In this document: piece after piece, positions 17,501-27,273 of the stretch
Layout of the letters: each line of letters begins with the position of its first letter
How positions within the stretch are numbered: the stretch's first letter is position 1
DNA from: Pedobacter ginsengisoli
Lineage (GTDB): Bacteria > Bacteroidota > Bacteroidia > Sphingobacteriales > Sphingobacteriaceae
Reading direction: 5' to 3'
DNA length: 64,000 nt
Assembly (NCBI RefSeq): GCF_002736205.1
Contig: NZ_CP024091.1
Span: forward strand, 4,771,555-4,835,554
Program-made: the position numbers and the translations under genes
The notes under the pieces: model-generated
The model's database searches: none
Seen by the model: the letters and a program-made list of their open reading frames with translations, nothing else
What the model was told of the DNA's origin: nothing

Positions 17501-17898
17501 AAATGGATGAATTGAAACAATCTGTACAAAATGCTGTATACGAGCAGAAAGATCCATTGATTATTTATAAAATGGAGGCATTTAACTTATTTAAAAATAT
17601 GTTAAATGCGGTTAATAAAGAGGTGGTTAGTTTCTTGTATAAAGGTGGAATTCCGGTACATACGGATCCTAATGATGTAAGGGAAGCTCAGGCACCAAGA
17701 CAAGCGCCAAGCAGATTAAAAATGTCTAAACCTGAATTTTCTCAGGCAACGAGTTCGGCGGATGTGGCTCAAATGGACGACACCCGTGAGCATGTACCTC
17801 AGCAGCCTATCCGTAAGGATACTGTAATTGGAAGAAACGAACCATGCCCTTGTGGAAGTGGTAAGAAATACAAAAACTGTCACGGTGCAGGATTGTAA
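14584..17898 (+). CDS. secA: Preprotein translocase ATPase SecA
   Basis: The 1104-residue product is long for SecA, as usual in Bacteroidota, with an insertion in the preprotein-crosslinking/NBD1 region (about residues 340-430). Walker A is MATGEGKT (190-197), Walker B is [13 protein letters not shown], the helicase-type motifs include [15 protein letters not shown] and [13 protein letters not shown], and the C-terminal zinc/SecB-binding motif is [14 protein letters not shown]. It drives proteins through SecYEG using ATP, which fits the many signal peptides in this window. It appears monocistronic, followed by a strong terminator. Confidence 0.98.
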   Translation: MLGFLAKVFGSKSERDIKALQPIVVKINEEYAKLSAISNDELRNKTVYFKDVIAKALSEIDGKISGLKADAESQELSLPEKTAIYDQIDALIKDRDKELEVVLTEILPAAFAVVKETSRRFSENEQLEVTATEFDRNYAARKKNVTIQGDKALWANRWDAAGTEVVWNMVHYDVQLIGGMVLHNGKIAEMATGEGKTLVSTLPAYLNALAGQGVHIVTVNDYLARRDSEWNGPLFEFHGLKVDCIDKHEPNSQERRDAYLADITYGTNNEFGFDYLRDNMSQTPDQLVQRKLHFAMVDEVDSVLIDDARTPLIISGPVPFGDQHEFHELKPRIERLVTAQKEYVTKALNEAKKLINDGKAGTEEGEGGLALLRAHRGLPKNKALIKFLSEGSVKQTLLKTENHYMADQSKNMPKVDSELFFYIDEKNNQVELTEKGIELITKSGEDHNFFVLPDVGTEIADIEKSSLTSEEKIAQKDALMRDYSIKAERIHSVNQLLKAYTLFEIDVEYIIDEGKIKIVDEQTGRIMDGRRYSDGLHQAIEAKENVKVEDASQTYATVTLQNFFRMYHKLCGMTGTATTEAGEFWSIYKLDVVEIPTNRVISRKDQQDYVYRTVREKYNAVAEEIVKLTEAGRPVLVGTTSVEISELLSRMLKLRGIKHNVLNAKMHQKEADIVAEAGQPGQVTIATNMAGRGTDIKLGPGVKEAGGLAIVGTERHESRRVDRQLRGRSGRQGDPGSSQFFVSLEDNLMRLFGSERISNIMVRMGIEDGEVIQHSMITKSIERAQKKVEENNFGIRKRLLEYDDVMNSQRSVIYAKRKNALFGERLDVDMSNMVFDVAEDIVSEYKEEGNYEGFKLEVIKNFSADTTIDEAEFSSKGVHHLTDKLFEEVTAFYTRKSDVIIAQAMPVLTQVYQERGEQIEQIVVPFTDGIRSVQVPVGLKKAIDNGGREVTRSFEKTIVLALIDESWKEHLREMDELKQSVQNAVYEQKDPLIIYKMEAFNLFKNMLNAVNKEVVSFLYKGGIPVHTDPNDVREAQAPRQAPSRLKMSKPEFSQATSSADVAQMDDTREHVPQQPIRKDTVIGRNEPCPCGSGKKYKNCHGAGL

Positions 17899-17913
17899 TT
17901 TGTAATAAAGATA

Positions 17914-17955
17914 AAGAATGCCGATTTTTGTAAAAAAAATCGGCATTCTTTTTTT
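17914..17955 (+). terminator. Intrinsic terminator of secA
   Basis: The 16-bp arms AAGAATGCCGATTTTT and AAAAATCGGCATTCTT (17914-17929, 17935-17950) form a perfect stem with a 5-nt loop followed by a T-run, 16 bp after the secA stop codon. Confidence 0.9.
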
Positions 17956-17967
17956 AAAGCCTTGTTC

Positions 17968-18420
17968 ATGAAACTACTATTTACTGCGTTATTCTGTTGT
18001 GCCTCTTTCGGTTTGTTTGCCCAGACAAAGGGTCAGGTTACCATAATTAAGGATCCGTTGATAGATAGTTTAATAGCAAAGCGCATAGAATTAAACACTA
18101 AGCCAGCTGGTTCAGGAGCTATAATTGCGAAACCAGGTCCGGTAGTATCGCAAATGGGATACAGAGTTCAGGTATTTTATGGCTCTGATAGAAGACAGGT
18201 TTTTAATGAACAATCGAAATTTAATTCACTTTACCCTGCAATTAATACATACATTACTTATAAGGAGCCAAACTACTATTTAAGGGTAGGAGATTTTCGG
18301 ACACGTCTGGAAGCTCAGCGGTTTATGAATGAACTAAGAAGTAATTTCCCTACACTATTTATATTCAGGGAAAAGATTAATGCACCTAATTTAGAATACA
18401 ACGATGATACAGAAAGATAA
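17968..18420 (+). CDS. Exported SPOR-domain-like protein
   Basis: ATG 17968 was chosen over the upstream TTG at 17962 because it directly begins a signal peptide (residues 1-19, ending GLFAQ). The 150-residue product ends in a SPOR-like module: YRVQVFYGSDRRQ, then YYLRVGDFRTRLEAQRFMNE and FPTLFIFREKI. SPOR domains bind denuded peptidoglycan glycan strands, often at division sites; that role is inferred here. The gene overlaps the following peptidase gene by 17 bp, indicating cotranscription. Confidence 0.75.
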   Translation: MKLLFTALFCCASFGLFAQTKGQVTIIKDPLIDSLIAKRIELNTKPAGSGAIIAKPGPVVSQMGYRVQVFYGSDRRQVFNEQSKFNSLYPAINTYITYKEPNYYLRVGDFRTRLEAQRFMNELRSNFPTLFIFREKINAPNLEYNDDTER

Positions 18421-19591
18421 GATCCAGGCACTTTCCAATAAGATATTTGATCAGGTTGTGGGCTATCGCCAGCACCTACATTCTAATCCGGAACTTTCAT
18501 TTAAGGAGTTCGAAACGTCAGCATTTATTAAAAAACTTTTAACAGATTGGGGTATCCCATTTTCTGATATGGCCAATACTGGTGTTGTTGGGGTTATTAA
18601 AGGAGATCTTCCTTCTGATAAAATCATTGCATTGCGTGCAGATATGGATGCTTTGCCTATTCTTGAAGCTAATAAAAAACCTTATGCGTCTAAAAATGCA
18701 GGGGTAATGCATGCTTGTGGGCATGATGTACATAGCTCTTCTTTATTAGGCAGTGCTTATATTTTGAATAGCTTGAAAGCCGAATTTGGAGGTACGATAA
18801 AATTGATATTTCAGCCGGGAGAAGAAGTTTTGCCGGGTGGCGCAAGTATTATGATAAAAGAAGGGGTGCTTGAAAGCCCTAAGCCACAATCGATAATAGG
18901 GCAGCATGTGATGCCTTTGATTGAGACAGGAAAAGTTGGTTTCCGCTCAGGTATTTATATGGCGTCTACTGATGAATTGTATGTAACGGTTCATGGAAAA
19001 GGCGGGCATGGTGCTCAGCCACATCAAAATATAGATCCTGTGTTGATTGCTTCGCATATTATTATTGCATTGCAGCAGATTGTAAGCAGAAATGCAGACC
19101 CAAGATTACCATCGGTACTTTCTTTTGGAAAGGTACAGGCTAATGGCGCAACAAATATTATCCCTAATGAGGTGAAAATTGAGGGTACCTTTAGAACATT
19201 AAATGAAGAATGGCGTAAAGAGGCAAAGCGTTTAATGAAGAAAATGGCTGAAGGAATTGCCGAAAGTATGGGTGGAAGCTGTGATTTTAGAATTATGGAT
19301 GGTTATCCGTATTTAATTAATGAAGAGAAACTAACCGCTAATGCACGTGGTTTTGCTGAAGATTATTTAGGCAAAGAGAATGTGGTTGATCTGGATATAT
19401 GGATGGCGGCTGAAGATTTTGCATACTACTCGCAAGTTACTGATGCTTGCTTTTACAGATTAGGAACCGGAAATAAGGACAAGGGGACCACCTATTCTGT
19501 TCATACGCCTAACTTTGATATTGATGAAGATGCGTTAAGAACATCTACCGGATTAATGGCTTATGTTGCGCTTAAGCAACTGGGTAATTAA
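18404..19591 (+). CDS. M20-family metal-dependent amidohydrolase (N-acyl-amino acid/hippurate hydrolase-like)
   Basis: The 395-residue protein has metal-binding motifs of the M20D group: MHACGHDVHSS, FQPGEEVLPGGA with the catalytic Glu pair, and the late His in YSVHTPNFDIDE. The dimerisation domain starts near ELYVTVHGKGGHGAQPH. It probably hydrolyses N-acyl amino acids or related amides in the cytoplasm, since no signal peptide is present. It overlaps the SPOR gene and is followed after 12 bp by an exported protein gene. Confidence 0.9.
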   Translation: MIQKDKIQALSNKIFDQVVGYRQHLHSNPELSFKEFETSAFIKKLLTDWGIPFSDMANTGVVGVIKGDLPSDKIIALRADMDALPILEANKKPYASKNAGVMHACGHDVHSSSLLGSAYILNSLKAEFGGTIKLIFQPGEEVLPGGASIMIKEGVLESPKPQSIIGQHVMPLIETGKVGFRSGIYMASTDELYVTVHGKGGHGAQPHQNIDPVLIASHIIIALQQIVSRNADPRLPSVLSFGKVQANGATNIIPNEVKIEGTFRTLNEEWRKEAKRLMKKMAEGIAESMGGSCDFRIMDGYPYLINEEKLTANARGFAEDYLGKENVVDLDIWMAAEDFAYYSQVTDACFYRLGTGNKDKGTTYSVHTPNFDIDEDALRTSTGLMAYVALKQLGN

Positions 19592-19603
19592 TAAACTGAA
19601 TAG

Positions 19604-20548
19604 ATGAAGAAAATACTTTTGCTAGCTGTACTAGCTGGGATTACTTTACAAGGGGCTGCTCAGGAAATTGATCGTTTTAATCCAGATACTATTAAAACTA
19701 TTCAGCTTGATTCGGCGGTAAATATTTCTGCCCAGAAATTTGGAGTGGAGACTTTTATTAATGCCATTATTACCGATGAAAGCTTTTATAAGGCTTTTAG
19801 AAATATGAAAAAGTATAATTTCATAGCAGAGAACAACATCTATACCTACAATAAGAAAAATAAGGTAGATGGCCGGATTTATCGCAAGATTAAACATACT
19901 AATGAAGGTCCTGAAAAGATGGTTTACCTTGCCAAACAGGATACCGGAAAGGTGTACAGGAAGAATGGTAAATACCAATTGTATACACTTGAAATGTTTG
20001 ATTATATTTTTTTGAAAGCTTACAAAACTGAGTTTTCTGAGGCAGATTCAAAAGGAGGTAAAGCAGAAGGCTCAAATGCAGGGTATAAGGATAAGTTGAA
20101 GACGCTGATCTTTGCGCCTGGAAAACCAATTAAGGGATTGCCTTTTATTGGCAGCAAAACAGAGATTTTTACTGCCAATATGAGACAGTATTATGATTAT
20201 AGTTATTATAGTGGAACTTATCTTGATTCGATTCCTGTATATCGGTTTAAAGTGACTGTAAAGAAAGACCTGAGTAATGGAACCAAGGAGGGATTGATGA
20301 TAAAGGAACTTACCACTATATTTGATAAACGTAATTTTGAAATCCTGGGCCGTTATGTAGATATGAAATACAGTAATATGCTGTTTGATTTTGATGTGCA
20401 AATGAACATTGAAACTAGCTATTTTGGTGAGGAAAAGCTGCCAACAAAAATATCCTATCAGGGGAATTGGGACTATCCGTTTAAAAAGGAAGAACGTGCT
20501 AGTTTTTTAATTGTCCATAAGGATTATCACCTTGGAAAAGGAAAGTAA
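19604..20548 (+). CDS. Exported protein of unknown function
   Basis: The 314-residue protein has a signal peptide (residues 1-19, ending GAAQ). The rest is rich in Tyr, Lys and beta-prone segments such as YYDYSYYSGTYLDSIPVYRF, and the C-terminal half reads like a small beta-barrel or beta-sandwich. I recognised no family with certainty; similar proteins occur widely in Bacteroidota as conserved hypotheticals. It probably belongs to the same transcript as the M20 gene (12 bp gap). Confidence 0.7.
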   Translation: MKKILLLAVLAGITLQGAAQEIDRFNPDTIKTIQLDSAVNISAQKFGVETFINAIITDESFYKAFRNMKKYNFIAENNIYTYNKKNKVDGRIYRKIKHTNEGPEKMVYLAKQDTGKVYRKNGKYQLYTLEMFDYIFLKAYKTEFSEADSKGGKAEGSNAGYKDKLKTLIFAPGKPIKGLPFIGSKTEIFTANMRQYYDYSYYSGTYLDSIPVYRFKVTVKKDLSNGTKEGLMIKELTTIFDKRNFEILGRYVDMKYSNMLFDFDVQMNIETSYFGEEKLPTKISYQGNWDYPFKKEERASFLIVHKDYHLGKGK

Positions 20549-20602
20549 TTTTTTAACTTCGTAATAAGCTCTTTAAGCTTTTATTTTTAAAAGATTATAA
20601 CA

Positions 20603-21268
20603 ATGAAAACTTACTTTAAATCACTGACATTGCTGTCTGCATTTCTGATAGTATTACTCTTTTCTGCGATGAACAATAAACCTAAAAAGATCATTTTCTT
20701 TGGAGACTCTATTACTCAGGCTGGTGTAGAGCCGGGTGGGTATGTTGATTTGATTAAAAAGGCTCTTGATCCAACAAAGTATGAAGTTATTGGTGCCGGT
20801 ATTGGGGGAAATAAAGTATATGATCTTTACCTGAGAATGGAAGAGGATGTGCTGAACAAAAAGCCTAACCTGGTGGTTATTTATATTGGGGTTAATGATG
20901 TATGGCATAAACAGTCGAGCAGAACAGGAACGGATTATGATAAGTTCATTAAGTTCTATCAGGCATTGATAAATAGAATCCAGGCAAATGGTGCTAAGAT
21001 CGTTCTTTGTACTCCTGCAGTAATTGGTGAGAAAAAAAATGGGACAAATGAGATGGATGGGGATTTGGATAAATATTCTGGAGCGATAAGGGAACTGGCA
21101 GCTAAGAATAACCTTCCGCTTTGTGACTTGAGAGCAATATTTAAAACATACAATACGGAACATAATACTGAGGACAAAGAAAAAGGAATTTTAACTTCTG
21201 ACGGTGTGCATTTGAATGAAAAGGGCAATCAGACTTTAGCAGAAAAGTTACTGCCGCTGGTAAATTAG
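20603..21268 (+). CDS. Exported SGNH/GDSL hydrolase
   Basis: The 221-residue protein has a hydrophobic N-terminal segment (about residues 9-22) that is a signal peptide or anchor. The four SGNH blocks follow in order: FFGDSITQ (nucleophile Ser), GAGIGGNKVYD, IYIGVNDVWH (oxyanion Asn) and SDGVHLNEKGN (catalytic Asp and His). It is probably an esterase or carbohydrate deacetylase acting in the periplasm. Confidence 0.88.
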   Translation: MKTYFKSLTLLSAFLIVLLFSAMNNKPKKIIFFGDSITQAGVEPGGYVDLIKKALDPTKYEVIGAGIGGNKVYDLYLRMEEDVLNKKPNLVVIYIGVNDVWHKQSSRTGTDYDKFIKFYQALINRIQANGAKIVLCTPAVIGEKKNGTNEMDGDLDKYSGAIRELAAKNNLPLCDLRAIFKTYNTEHNTEDKEKGILTSDGVHLNEKGNQTLAEKLLPLVN

Positions 21269-21316
21269 ATTTCAGCATTTTGCTGCATTTGGAAGAGAGA
21301 GGATAAATACTAGGGA

Positions 21317-23290
21317 ATGATTGATCAGGATACCATAAACAAGATTACAGAAACCGCTCGTATTGAGGAGGTAGTAGGTGATTTTGTAACTCTAAAAAAG
21401 CGTGGCTCAAGTTTAATAGGGAATTGTCCATTTCATAATGAGAAAACACCTTCGTTTCACGTATCGGTAGCAAAGGGAATCTATAAGTGTTTTGGATGTG
21501 GTAAAGGGGGCGATTCTGTTCACTTTATAATGGATCATGAAAAGTACTCCTATCCGGAAGCACTTAAATTCCTGGCCAATAAATATAATATTGAGGTAGA
21601 GGAAATTGTTCAGTCTCCTCAAAATATAGAAGCTCAAAATGCGCGCGAGAGCTTATACATAGTTTCTGAATATGCGGCAAATTACTTTGCCAATGAACTT
21701 TGGACCGGTGAAGACGGCAGGGCAATTGGTTTAAGCTATTTTAAGGAGCGTGGCTTTAGAGAGGATATCTTAAAGAAATTTCAACTTGGTTATTCGCCTG
21801 ATGCCTGGGATACTTTGATACAAAGTGCTGTAGGGGCAGGGCATAAGGAAGAATACCTGGAAAAAACAGGGCTTGCAATCAGAAATGATAAAGGAAGGCT
21901 CTATGACCGCTTTAGGGGCAGGGTGCTGTTTCCGATTCATAATTTTACCGGTAGGATAATTGGGTTTGGTGGAAGGACACTTAAAACCGATAAAAATGTT
22001 CCTAAGTATGTAAACTCACCGGAAAGTGATATTTACCATAAATCTAATGTGCTTTATGGTTTGTATCATGCAAAAAAAGCAATTAGGGATGCGGATAACT
22101 GTTATCTGGTTGAAGGCTATGCAGATGTGTTGGCTGTTCATCAGGCGGGAATTGAAAACGTAGTTGCATCGTCCGGAACTTCTTTGACCACAGAACAAAT
22201 AAGGCTGATTGGTAGATTCTCGGAGAATGTTACCATTTTATATGATGGTGATGCCGCGGGTATTAAGGCCTCATTGCGTGGTTTGGATATGATCCTTGAA
22301 GAGGGATTGAATGTTAAGGTTGTGCTTTTTCCGGATGGACATGACCCGGATTCTTATATGCATCATGTTGGCTCAGGAGAGTTTAAGAAGTATATTGAGA
22401 ATAACCGTAAAGATTTTATTTTGTATAAGGCTGGCATCCTGTTAAAGGAAGCTGGAACTGACCCGATAAAAAGGGCTGGTATTATCAGAGATATTGTAGA
22501 GAGCATAGCTAAAATACCTGATGATATTAAGGCTTCTGTTTTTATAAGAGAGTGCAGTGGTTTGTTGCAGGTTGAAGAAAGGATATTACTTTCTGAACTG
22601 AATAAAATAAGGGCAGCCAAATTCAAAAAAACAAGCGGAGGCAATCAACCGCAGACATCCCAATATCAGCAAAACCCATATCAGCAAGATGGACCACCAG
22701 ATAATCTATTTGAAAATCCGGGAGAAGTTGCTGCACCTGTAGAGCAGGTTGAAACTACAGATCATAATTTAATACAGGAACGAGAGATTATTAGGCTGCT
22801 TCTGGCATTTGGGCATGAGCTGGTAACCTGGGATAAGATAGATAATATGTATATCGGATCGTTCATTATACAGAATTTAGCTGATGTTACTTTTGAAGAT
22901 GAAATCTGTAAACTCATTATTGATACTTATAGGGAAGAGATAGAAAATGGGCACTTGCCTGTTGCCAGTCAGTTTATTAAAAATGAAGACAGGCGGATTG
23001 TTGATCTGGCAATAACACTATCAACTTCACCTTATTCGCTTAGTGAGAACTGGGAAAATAAGCACAATATTTATGTTAGGGATGAAAGCGTAAATTTAAA
23101 GGCAACGATTTTTGGTGGGTTATATCACCTTAAGAAAAACAAGATCGGAAAAATGCTTACTGATATAACTAAGGAGCTTGCCAGTGAAACAGATCCCGTA
23201 AATCAGGAGATTTTAATGCAACGACACATAATGATAAAGGGTGTTGAAAGAGATATCTCGAAATATCTGGGCACAGTTATATTAAAATAA
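21317..23290 (+). CDS. dnaG: DNA primase
   Basis: The 657-residue protein has a CHC2 zinc finger with Cys37, His40, Cys58 and Cys61 (CPFHNEKTPSFHV, then CFGCG). A TOPRIM domain follows with LVEGYADVLAVHQAG and the acidic ILYDGDAAGIKAS, then a Gln/Pro-rich linker (about 445-480) and a C-terminal helicase-interaction domain. It makes RNA primers at replication forks. Its stop codon overlaps the yraN start by one base (TAATG), so the two are coupled. Confidence 0.97.
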   Translation: MIDQDTINKITETARIEEVVGDFVTLKKRGSSLIGNCPFHNEKTPSFHVSVAKGIYKCFGCGKGGDSVHFIMDHEKYSYPEALKFLANKYNIEVEEIVQSPQNIEAQNARESLYIVSEYAANYFANELWTGEDGRAIGLSYFKERGFREDILKKFQLGYSPDAWDTLIQSAVGAGHKEEYLEKTGLAIRNDKGRLYDRFRGRVLFPIHNFTGRIIGFGGRTLKTDKNVPKYVNSPESDIYHKSNVLYGLYHAKKAIRDADNCYLVEGYADVLAVHQAGIENVVASSGTSLTTEQIRLIGRFSENVTILYDGDAAGIKASLRGLDMILEEGLNVKVVLFPDGHDPDSYMHHVGSGEFKKYIENNRKDFILYKAGILLKEAGTDPIKRAGIIRDIVESIAKIPDDIKASVFIRECSGLLQVEERILLSELNKIRAAKFKKTSGGNQPQTSQYQQNPYQQDGPPDNLFENPGEVAAPVEQVETTDHNLIQEREIIRLLLAFGHELVTWDKIDNMYIGSFIIQNLADVTFEDEICKLIIDTYREEIENGHLPVASQFIKNEDRRIVDLAITLSTSPYSLSENWENKHNIYVRDESVNLKATIFGGLYHLKKNKIGKMLTDITKELASETDPVNQEILMQRHIMIKGVERDISKYLGTVILK

Positions 23291-23652
23291 TGGCGAGTCA
23301 TAATGATTTAGGTAAACGAGGTGAAGATATAGCAAAAGAGTATCTGGAAAATCTAGGCTACCATATTTTAAAAATGAATTGGAGGTACGGAAGAGCAGAG
23401 GTTGACGTTATAGCTAATCAGGACGGAACAATAATTTTTGTTGAAGTAAAGACAAGGAGTTCGACAGATTATGGGGAACCTGAAGATTTTGTAAGCAGTA
23501 AGAAGGAGAAACAAGTGGAGTATGCTTCATCTGCCTACATAGAAATGAATAACCATGAAGGAGAAATTCGTTTCGATATTATTGCAATTGTTTTTGAAAA
23601 TAAACACCTTTATAAAATTAATCATATAGAAGATGCATTCTGGCCGAGTTAA
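23290..23652 (+). CDS. yraN: YraN/UPF0102 endonuclease-like protein
   Basis: The 120-residue protein is of the UPF0102 type. GKRGEDIAKEYLENLGYHIL, RYGRAEVDVIANQDG and IIFVEVKTR reproduce the Holliday-junction-resolvase-like nuclease core (E..D..ExK). Its biological role is not established. It is translationally coupled to dnaG and its own 3' end overlaps the next gene by 20 bp. Confidence 0.9.
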   Translation: MASHNDLGKRGEDIAKEYLENLGYHILKMNWRYGRAEVDVIANQDGTIIFVEVKTRSSTDYGEPEDFVSSKKEKQVEYASSAYIEMNNHEGEIRFDIIAIVFENKHLYKINHIEDAFWPS

Positions 23653-24739
23653 AAATAACACCAATTTCTTTAAAATAATACCATTCTTTTCTGTACTGTT
23701 TGCCGTTTTATTTATCATTTCATGTAAGAATGAGCCATCTGTTTCTGTAGTTGGGTTTAAAGCACCTGAGCAAGGGCAAATGTTTGGCTTAGGAGATGAG
23801 GTTAAAGTGGAACTTGATGTTCCAAAAGACAACCAAATTAAATCTGTTACTTACCTGGTAGATGGTAAAACTGTTGAAACAAAAAACGGTACTGAAGCTG
23901 TTAATATAAAAACAATGGGACTTGCTGTTGGGTATAAGATAATTACAGCAATAACTGATGATGGAAGTAAAAAGGATACTTCGACTATCAATATTGTACT
24001 ACGATCGGGATTAAATCCTGAGCTATTCACCTACAAAATTGTTAAAACTTATCCGCATGATACCTCATCTTACACTCAGGGATTGGAGTACCATAACGGC
24101 AGGTTATTGGAAAGTACCGGTGAGAACGGTTTTTCGACATTGAGATGGGTTGATTTAGCAACGGGTAAGGCTGTACAAAAGATAGATCTTGATAAGCAGT
24201 ATTTTGGAGAAGGGTCTACTCTTGTAGATGACAAAATTGTAATGTTAACCTATAAGGCGAATTCAGGATTTGTATATGATGCCAAGACCTTTAAACAACT
24301 GGGAACATTTCCTTATCAAACTAGTAGAGAAGGTTGGGGAGTATGTTATGATGGTAAGCAATTGATCATGTCTGACGGTACAAACCGACTTTATTTTATG
24401 AATAAGGATACCTATAAAGACGAACGTGTGATTGATGTTTATGATAACCTGGGCGCTGTAGATTCTATTAATGAGCTGGAATATATAGACGGAAAAATCT
24501 ATGCAAATATTTATCAGTATAATTATCTGGTGGTAATAGACCCTAATACTGGTATTGTGGAGAAGAAAATAGACTTGAGTGGATTATTGCCAAAGGGATA
24601 CTTTAAAACTGAAGACAGTATTTTAAATGATGTTTTGAATGGAATTGCCTGGGATAAGCAAGGTCAGCGTTTGTTTGTTACCGGAAAGAAATGGCCTAAA
24701 TTGTTTGAAATAGCGCTAGTTCCTGTTAAGAAGAACTAA
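23633..24739 (+). CDS. Lipoprotein glutaminyl-peptide cyclotransferase (plant/bacterial beta-propeller type)
   Basis: The 368-residue protein has a long basic N-terminal region and a lipobox FIISC, so it is probably an outer-membrane or periplasmic lipoprotein. An Ig-like domain (about residues 38-125) precedes the five-bladed glutamine cyclotransferase domain, with SYTQGLEYHNGRLLESTG, the catalytic-region GEGSTLVDDKI and NELEYIDGKIYANIYQ. It converts N-terminal Gln of peptides to pyroglutamate. The overlap with yraN suggests coupling. Confidence 0.88.
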   Translation: MHSGRVKNNTNFFKIIPFFSVLFAVLFIISCKNEPSVSVVGFKAPEQGQMFGLGDEVKVELDVPKDNQIKSVTYLVDGKTVETKNGTEAVNIKTMGLAVGYKIITAITDDGSKKDTSTINIVLRSGLNPELFTYKIVKTYPHDTSSYTQGLEYHNGRLLESTGENGFSTLRWVDLATGKAVQKIDLDKQYFGEGSTLVDDKIVMLTYKANSGFVYDAKTFKQLGTFPYQTSREGWGVCYDGKQLIMSDGTNRLYFMNKDTYKDERVIDVYDNLGAVDSINELEYIDGKIYANIYQYNYLVVIDPNTGIVEKKIDLSGLLPKGYFKTEDSILNDVLNGIAWDKQGQRLFVTGKKWPKLFEIALVPVKKN

Positions 24740-24744
24740 CGCTA
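24711..24744. terminator. Imperfect hairpin between convergent genes
   Basis: TAGCGCTAGTTC and GAACTAACGCTA form a stem with one mismatch and a 10-nt loop, spanning the stop codon of the cyclotransferase gene. The flanks are only modestly T-rich, so termination is plausible rather than certain. Confidence 0.4.
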
Positions 24745-24752
24745 TTCTTGAA

Positions 24753-25295
24753 TTATTTTGCCGGAGCACTATTAGATGGGGTAACAGGCTCGCTTATAAA
24801 GCCGTTAAAGGCAATGGCTTGTCTGTAGTTACTATTTACGTTAAGTACGGCATATCCTTTTTCTCCGACGCTTAAAGTAAGTGACTGTACATCTTTAGTG
24901 TCTTTTGGTCTGATAGTTATTATCCACCCACCTTTTTTCTTTTTCTCGGTTTTATAGGTGAAGTCTTTAGATTTAAATTTAATTCCTGAGTCATTAGAAC
25001 TAATATTTACACTATATGCCCTACCGTAATAAGGTAAATATGCTTCTACGCTATCTTTGGCTATTTTTAGCTGATACTGTGAACCGTTAAGCTGTATAGC
25101 ACCACCTTGTGCGCCGGGAAATCTCTGCATAACTTTATTGATGTCCATATTTGCCATTGGCAATGCTGTAGTGGCATTAAATACCAATGTTTGGGCTTCT
25201 ACAAGTTTCGTAGTGGTTTCTTTATCTGTTTGGGCAGATACCTGTACCGCGACGAACATAATAACCAGAAGTAATGTGTTTTTAAGCGTTTTCAT
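24753..25295 (-). CDS. Exported DUF4251 protein
   Basis: The 180-residue protein has a signal peptide (residues 1-21, ending VSAQ). DUF4251 features follow: QTLVFNATTALPM, YYGRAYSVNISSNDSGIKF and the strand-rich GGWIITIRPKDTKDVQSLTL before NYRQAIAFNGFI. It is a small periplasmic beta-rich domain of unknown function, common in Bacteroidota. It appears monocistronic. Confidence 0.85.
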   Translation of the reverse strand: MKTLKNTLLLVIMFVAVQVSAQTDKETTTKLVEAQTLVFNATTALPMANMDINKVMQRFPGAQGGAIQLNGSQYQLKIAKDSVEAYLPYYGRAYSVNISSNDSGIKFKSKDFTYKTEKKKKGGWIITIRPKDTKDVQSLTLSVGEKGYAVLNVNSNYRQAIAFNGFISEPVTPSNSAPAK

Positions 25296-25341
25296 GATGA
25301 TTTACTTTAAATGTTTAATATCTCAATTTACAAATAAAATA

Positions 25342-25422
25342 GCATTAAACCTTTTTTCGTTAAAAAAATGACTATGCTACTCTGTTGGGTTAGAACAAAT
25401 TAACATGCAAAAGGTTTAATGC
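25342..25422. repeat. 81-nt nested inverted-repeat element
   Basis: The outer arms GCATTAAACCTTTT (25342-25355) and AAAAGGTTTAATGC (25409-25422) are 14 bp and perfect. Inside them, GTTAA and TTAAC pair, and then TGTT/AACA. The element lies between the DUF4251 gene's 5' flank and the pgi 3' end, 33 bp beyond the pgi stop. It could be a pgi 3' structure, a small RNA or a decayed MITE. Confidence 0.5.
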
Positions 25423-25454
25423 GAAAACACCCGCTAGTGTCATATGTTTGACAG

Positions 25455-27104
25455 TTAGTTTCTCCAGGCCTTGTATTGATTGATCAATCCGTTTGTAGAT
25501 CCATCGTGAGATGAAACTTCATTATTATCATCAAGTTCAGGTAGAATACTTTTTGCTAATTGTTTACCTAGCTCAACGCCCCACTGATCAAAGCTGAAGA
25601 TGTTCCATATAATTCCTTGTACAAAAATTTTGTGCTCATATATGGCTATCAGACTTCCAAGGCTAAATGGTGTAACTTTTTTTAAGAGAATAGAGTTGGT
25701 TGGTCTGTTGCCTTCAAAAACTTTAAATGGTGCTAGTTTGCTAATCTCAGCGTCTGATTTACCTTCTTTTTTAAGTTCTTCAACTACCTGCTCTTTAGTC
25801 TTACCATTCATTAGTGCTTCAGTTTGAGCAAAGAAGTTCGATAAAAGAATTGGGTGATGATTGCCAATAGGGTTAAGACTTTGAGCAGGTGCAATGAAAT
25901 CGCAAGGAATTAAGCGTGTTCCCTGATGAATTAATTGATAAAAGGCATGTTGGCCATTAGTGCCGGGTTCGCCCCAAATGATTGGGCCGGTTTCATAGTT
26001 TACATCGTTCCCGTTGCGGTCTACATGTTTACCATTGCTTTCCATATCACCTTGCTGGAAATATGCGGCAAAGCGGTGCATATATTGATCGTAAGGTAAA
26101 ATAGCTTGTGTTTCAGCATTAAAAAAGTTGATGTACCAAACGCCTATAAGGCCTAGTAATACCGGAATGTTGATTTCAAATTCTGCAGTTTCAAAGTGCT
26201 GATCAGCAGCATGTGCACCCGCCAGGAGCTGTTTGAAATTGTCGAAACCTATGCTTAAGGAAATTGGCAATCCGATGGCGCTCCAAAGAGAATATCTTCC
26301 GCCAACCCAATCCCAGAATTCGAACATGTTTTCAGTATCGATTCCAAAGGCGGAAACATCTTTTGCATTGGTTGACAAAGCAGCAAAATGTTTGGCAATG
26401 TCATCTGCTTTTGCCCCATTTTCCAGAAACCAGCTCCTTGCGGTGTTTGCATTGGTCATGGTTTCCTGGGTTGTAAATGTTTTTGATGCAATCAGGAAAA
26501 GAGTAGTTTCAGGATTTACCTGTTTTAGCGTTTCGGCAATATGAGTGCCATCTATATTTGATACAAAATGCATGTTAAGATGATTTTTGTATGCTTTTAG
26601 TGCTTCGGTAACCATAACGGGACCTAAATCAGATCCCCCAATTCCTATATTAACGACATCGGTTATCGCTTTGCCAGTATAGCCTTTCCAGTTTCCTGAA
26701 ATGATGGCGTTACTGAATTTTTCCATTTTAGAAAGTACCTGATGTACATCATTAACTACATTTTTGCCATCTACTAAAATTTCGCCATCTGCAGGCTCAC
26801 GTAGTGCAACATGCAATACTTGTCTGCCCTCTGTTTGGTTGATTTTATCTCCATTAAACATTGCCTTTATTGCTTCATCTAATTTACATTCTCTGGCTAA
26901 TTGAATGAGCAGAGCGATAGTGGTGTCATCTATTCGGTTTTTCGAATAGTCGACTAGGATATCTTCAAATATTAATGAGAATTTCTCAAAGCGGCCTTCA
27001 TCTTCAGTAAATAGCTGTTTTAAGCTTTTTTCATTAATGTTAATGAAGTGATCGGCCAGGTATTTGTAAGCGGCTGTTTCTGTAAAGTTTATTGTTGGAA
27101 GCAT
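25455..27104 (-). CDS. pgi: Glucose-6-phosphate isomerase
   Basis: The 549-residue protein is of normal bacterial length. The motifs [42 protein letters not shown] (phosphate-binding) and [19 protein letters not shown], with the catalytic Glu and His, are all present. It interconverts glucose 6-phosphate and fructose 6-phosphate in glycolysis and gluconeogenesis. It is a single-gene unit. Confidence 0.97.
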   Translation of the reverse strand: MLPTINFTETAAYKYLADHFININEKSLKQLFTEDEGRFEKFSLIFEDILVDYSKNRIDDTTIALLIQLARECKLDEAIKAMFNGDKINQTEGRQVLHVALREPADGEILVDGKNVVNDVHQVLSKMEKFSNAIISGNWKGYTGKAITDVVNIGIGGSDLGPVMVTEALKAYKNHLNMHFVSNIDGTHIAETLKQVNPETTLFLIASKTFTTQETMTNANTARSWFLENGAKADDIAKHFAALSTNAKDVSAFGIDTENMFEFWDWVGGRYSLWSAIGLPISLSIGFDNFKQLLAGAHAADQHFETAEFEINIPVLLGLIGVWYINFFNAETQAILPYDQYMHRFAAYFQQGDMESNGKHVDRNGNDVNYETGPIIWGEPGTNGQHAFYQLIHQGTRLIPCDFIAPAQSLNPIGNHHPILLSNFFAQTEALMNGKTKEQVVEELKKEGKSDAEISKLAPFKVFEGNRPTNSILLKKVTPFSLGSLIAIYEHKIFVQGIIWNIFSFDQWGVELGKQLAKSILPELDDNNEVSSHDGSTNGLINQYKAWRN

Positions 27105-27273
27105 AATAATTAGTGTTTTTGTAAATGTAACGGTTTATTTTATTTCACAAAATCTGATTGATGAGATTTAATATTTTAATGATAAACATAGTTTTACAGG
27201 AAGTTTATGCAAGAGAATTATTTTAGCTATATTTATATATAAACGGCAATGTATTGTCACAAAAAAACTAGCT

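Noticed and set aside
20654-21163. Minus-strand frame of 169 codons
   Set aside because: It is entirely antisense to the SGNH hydrolase, which has all four catalytic blocks; the antisense protein is Ile/Phe/Cys-rich without recognisable features.
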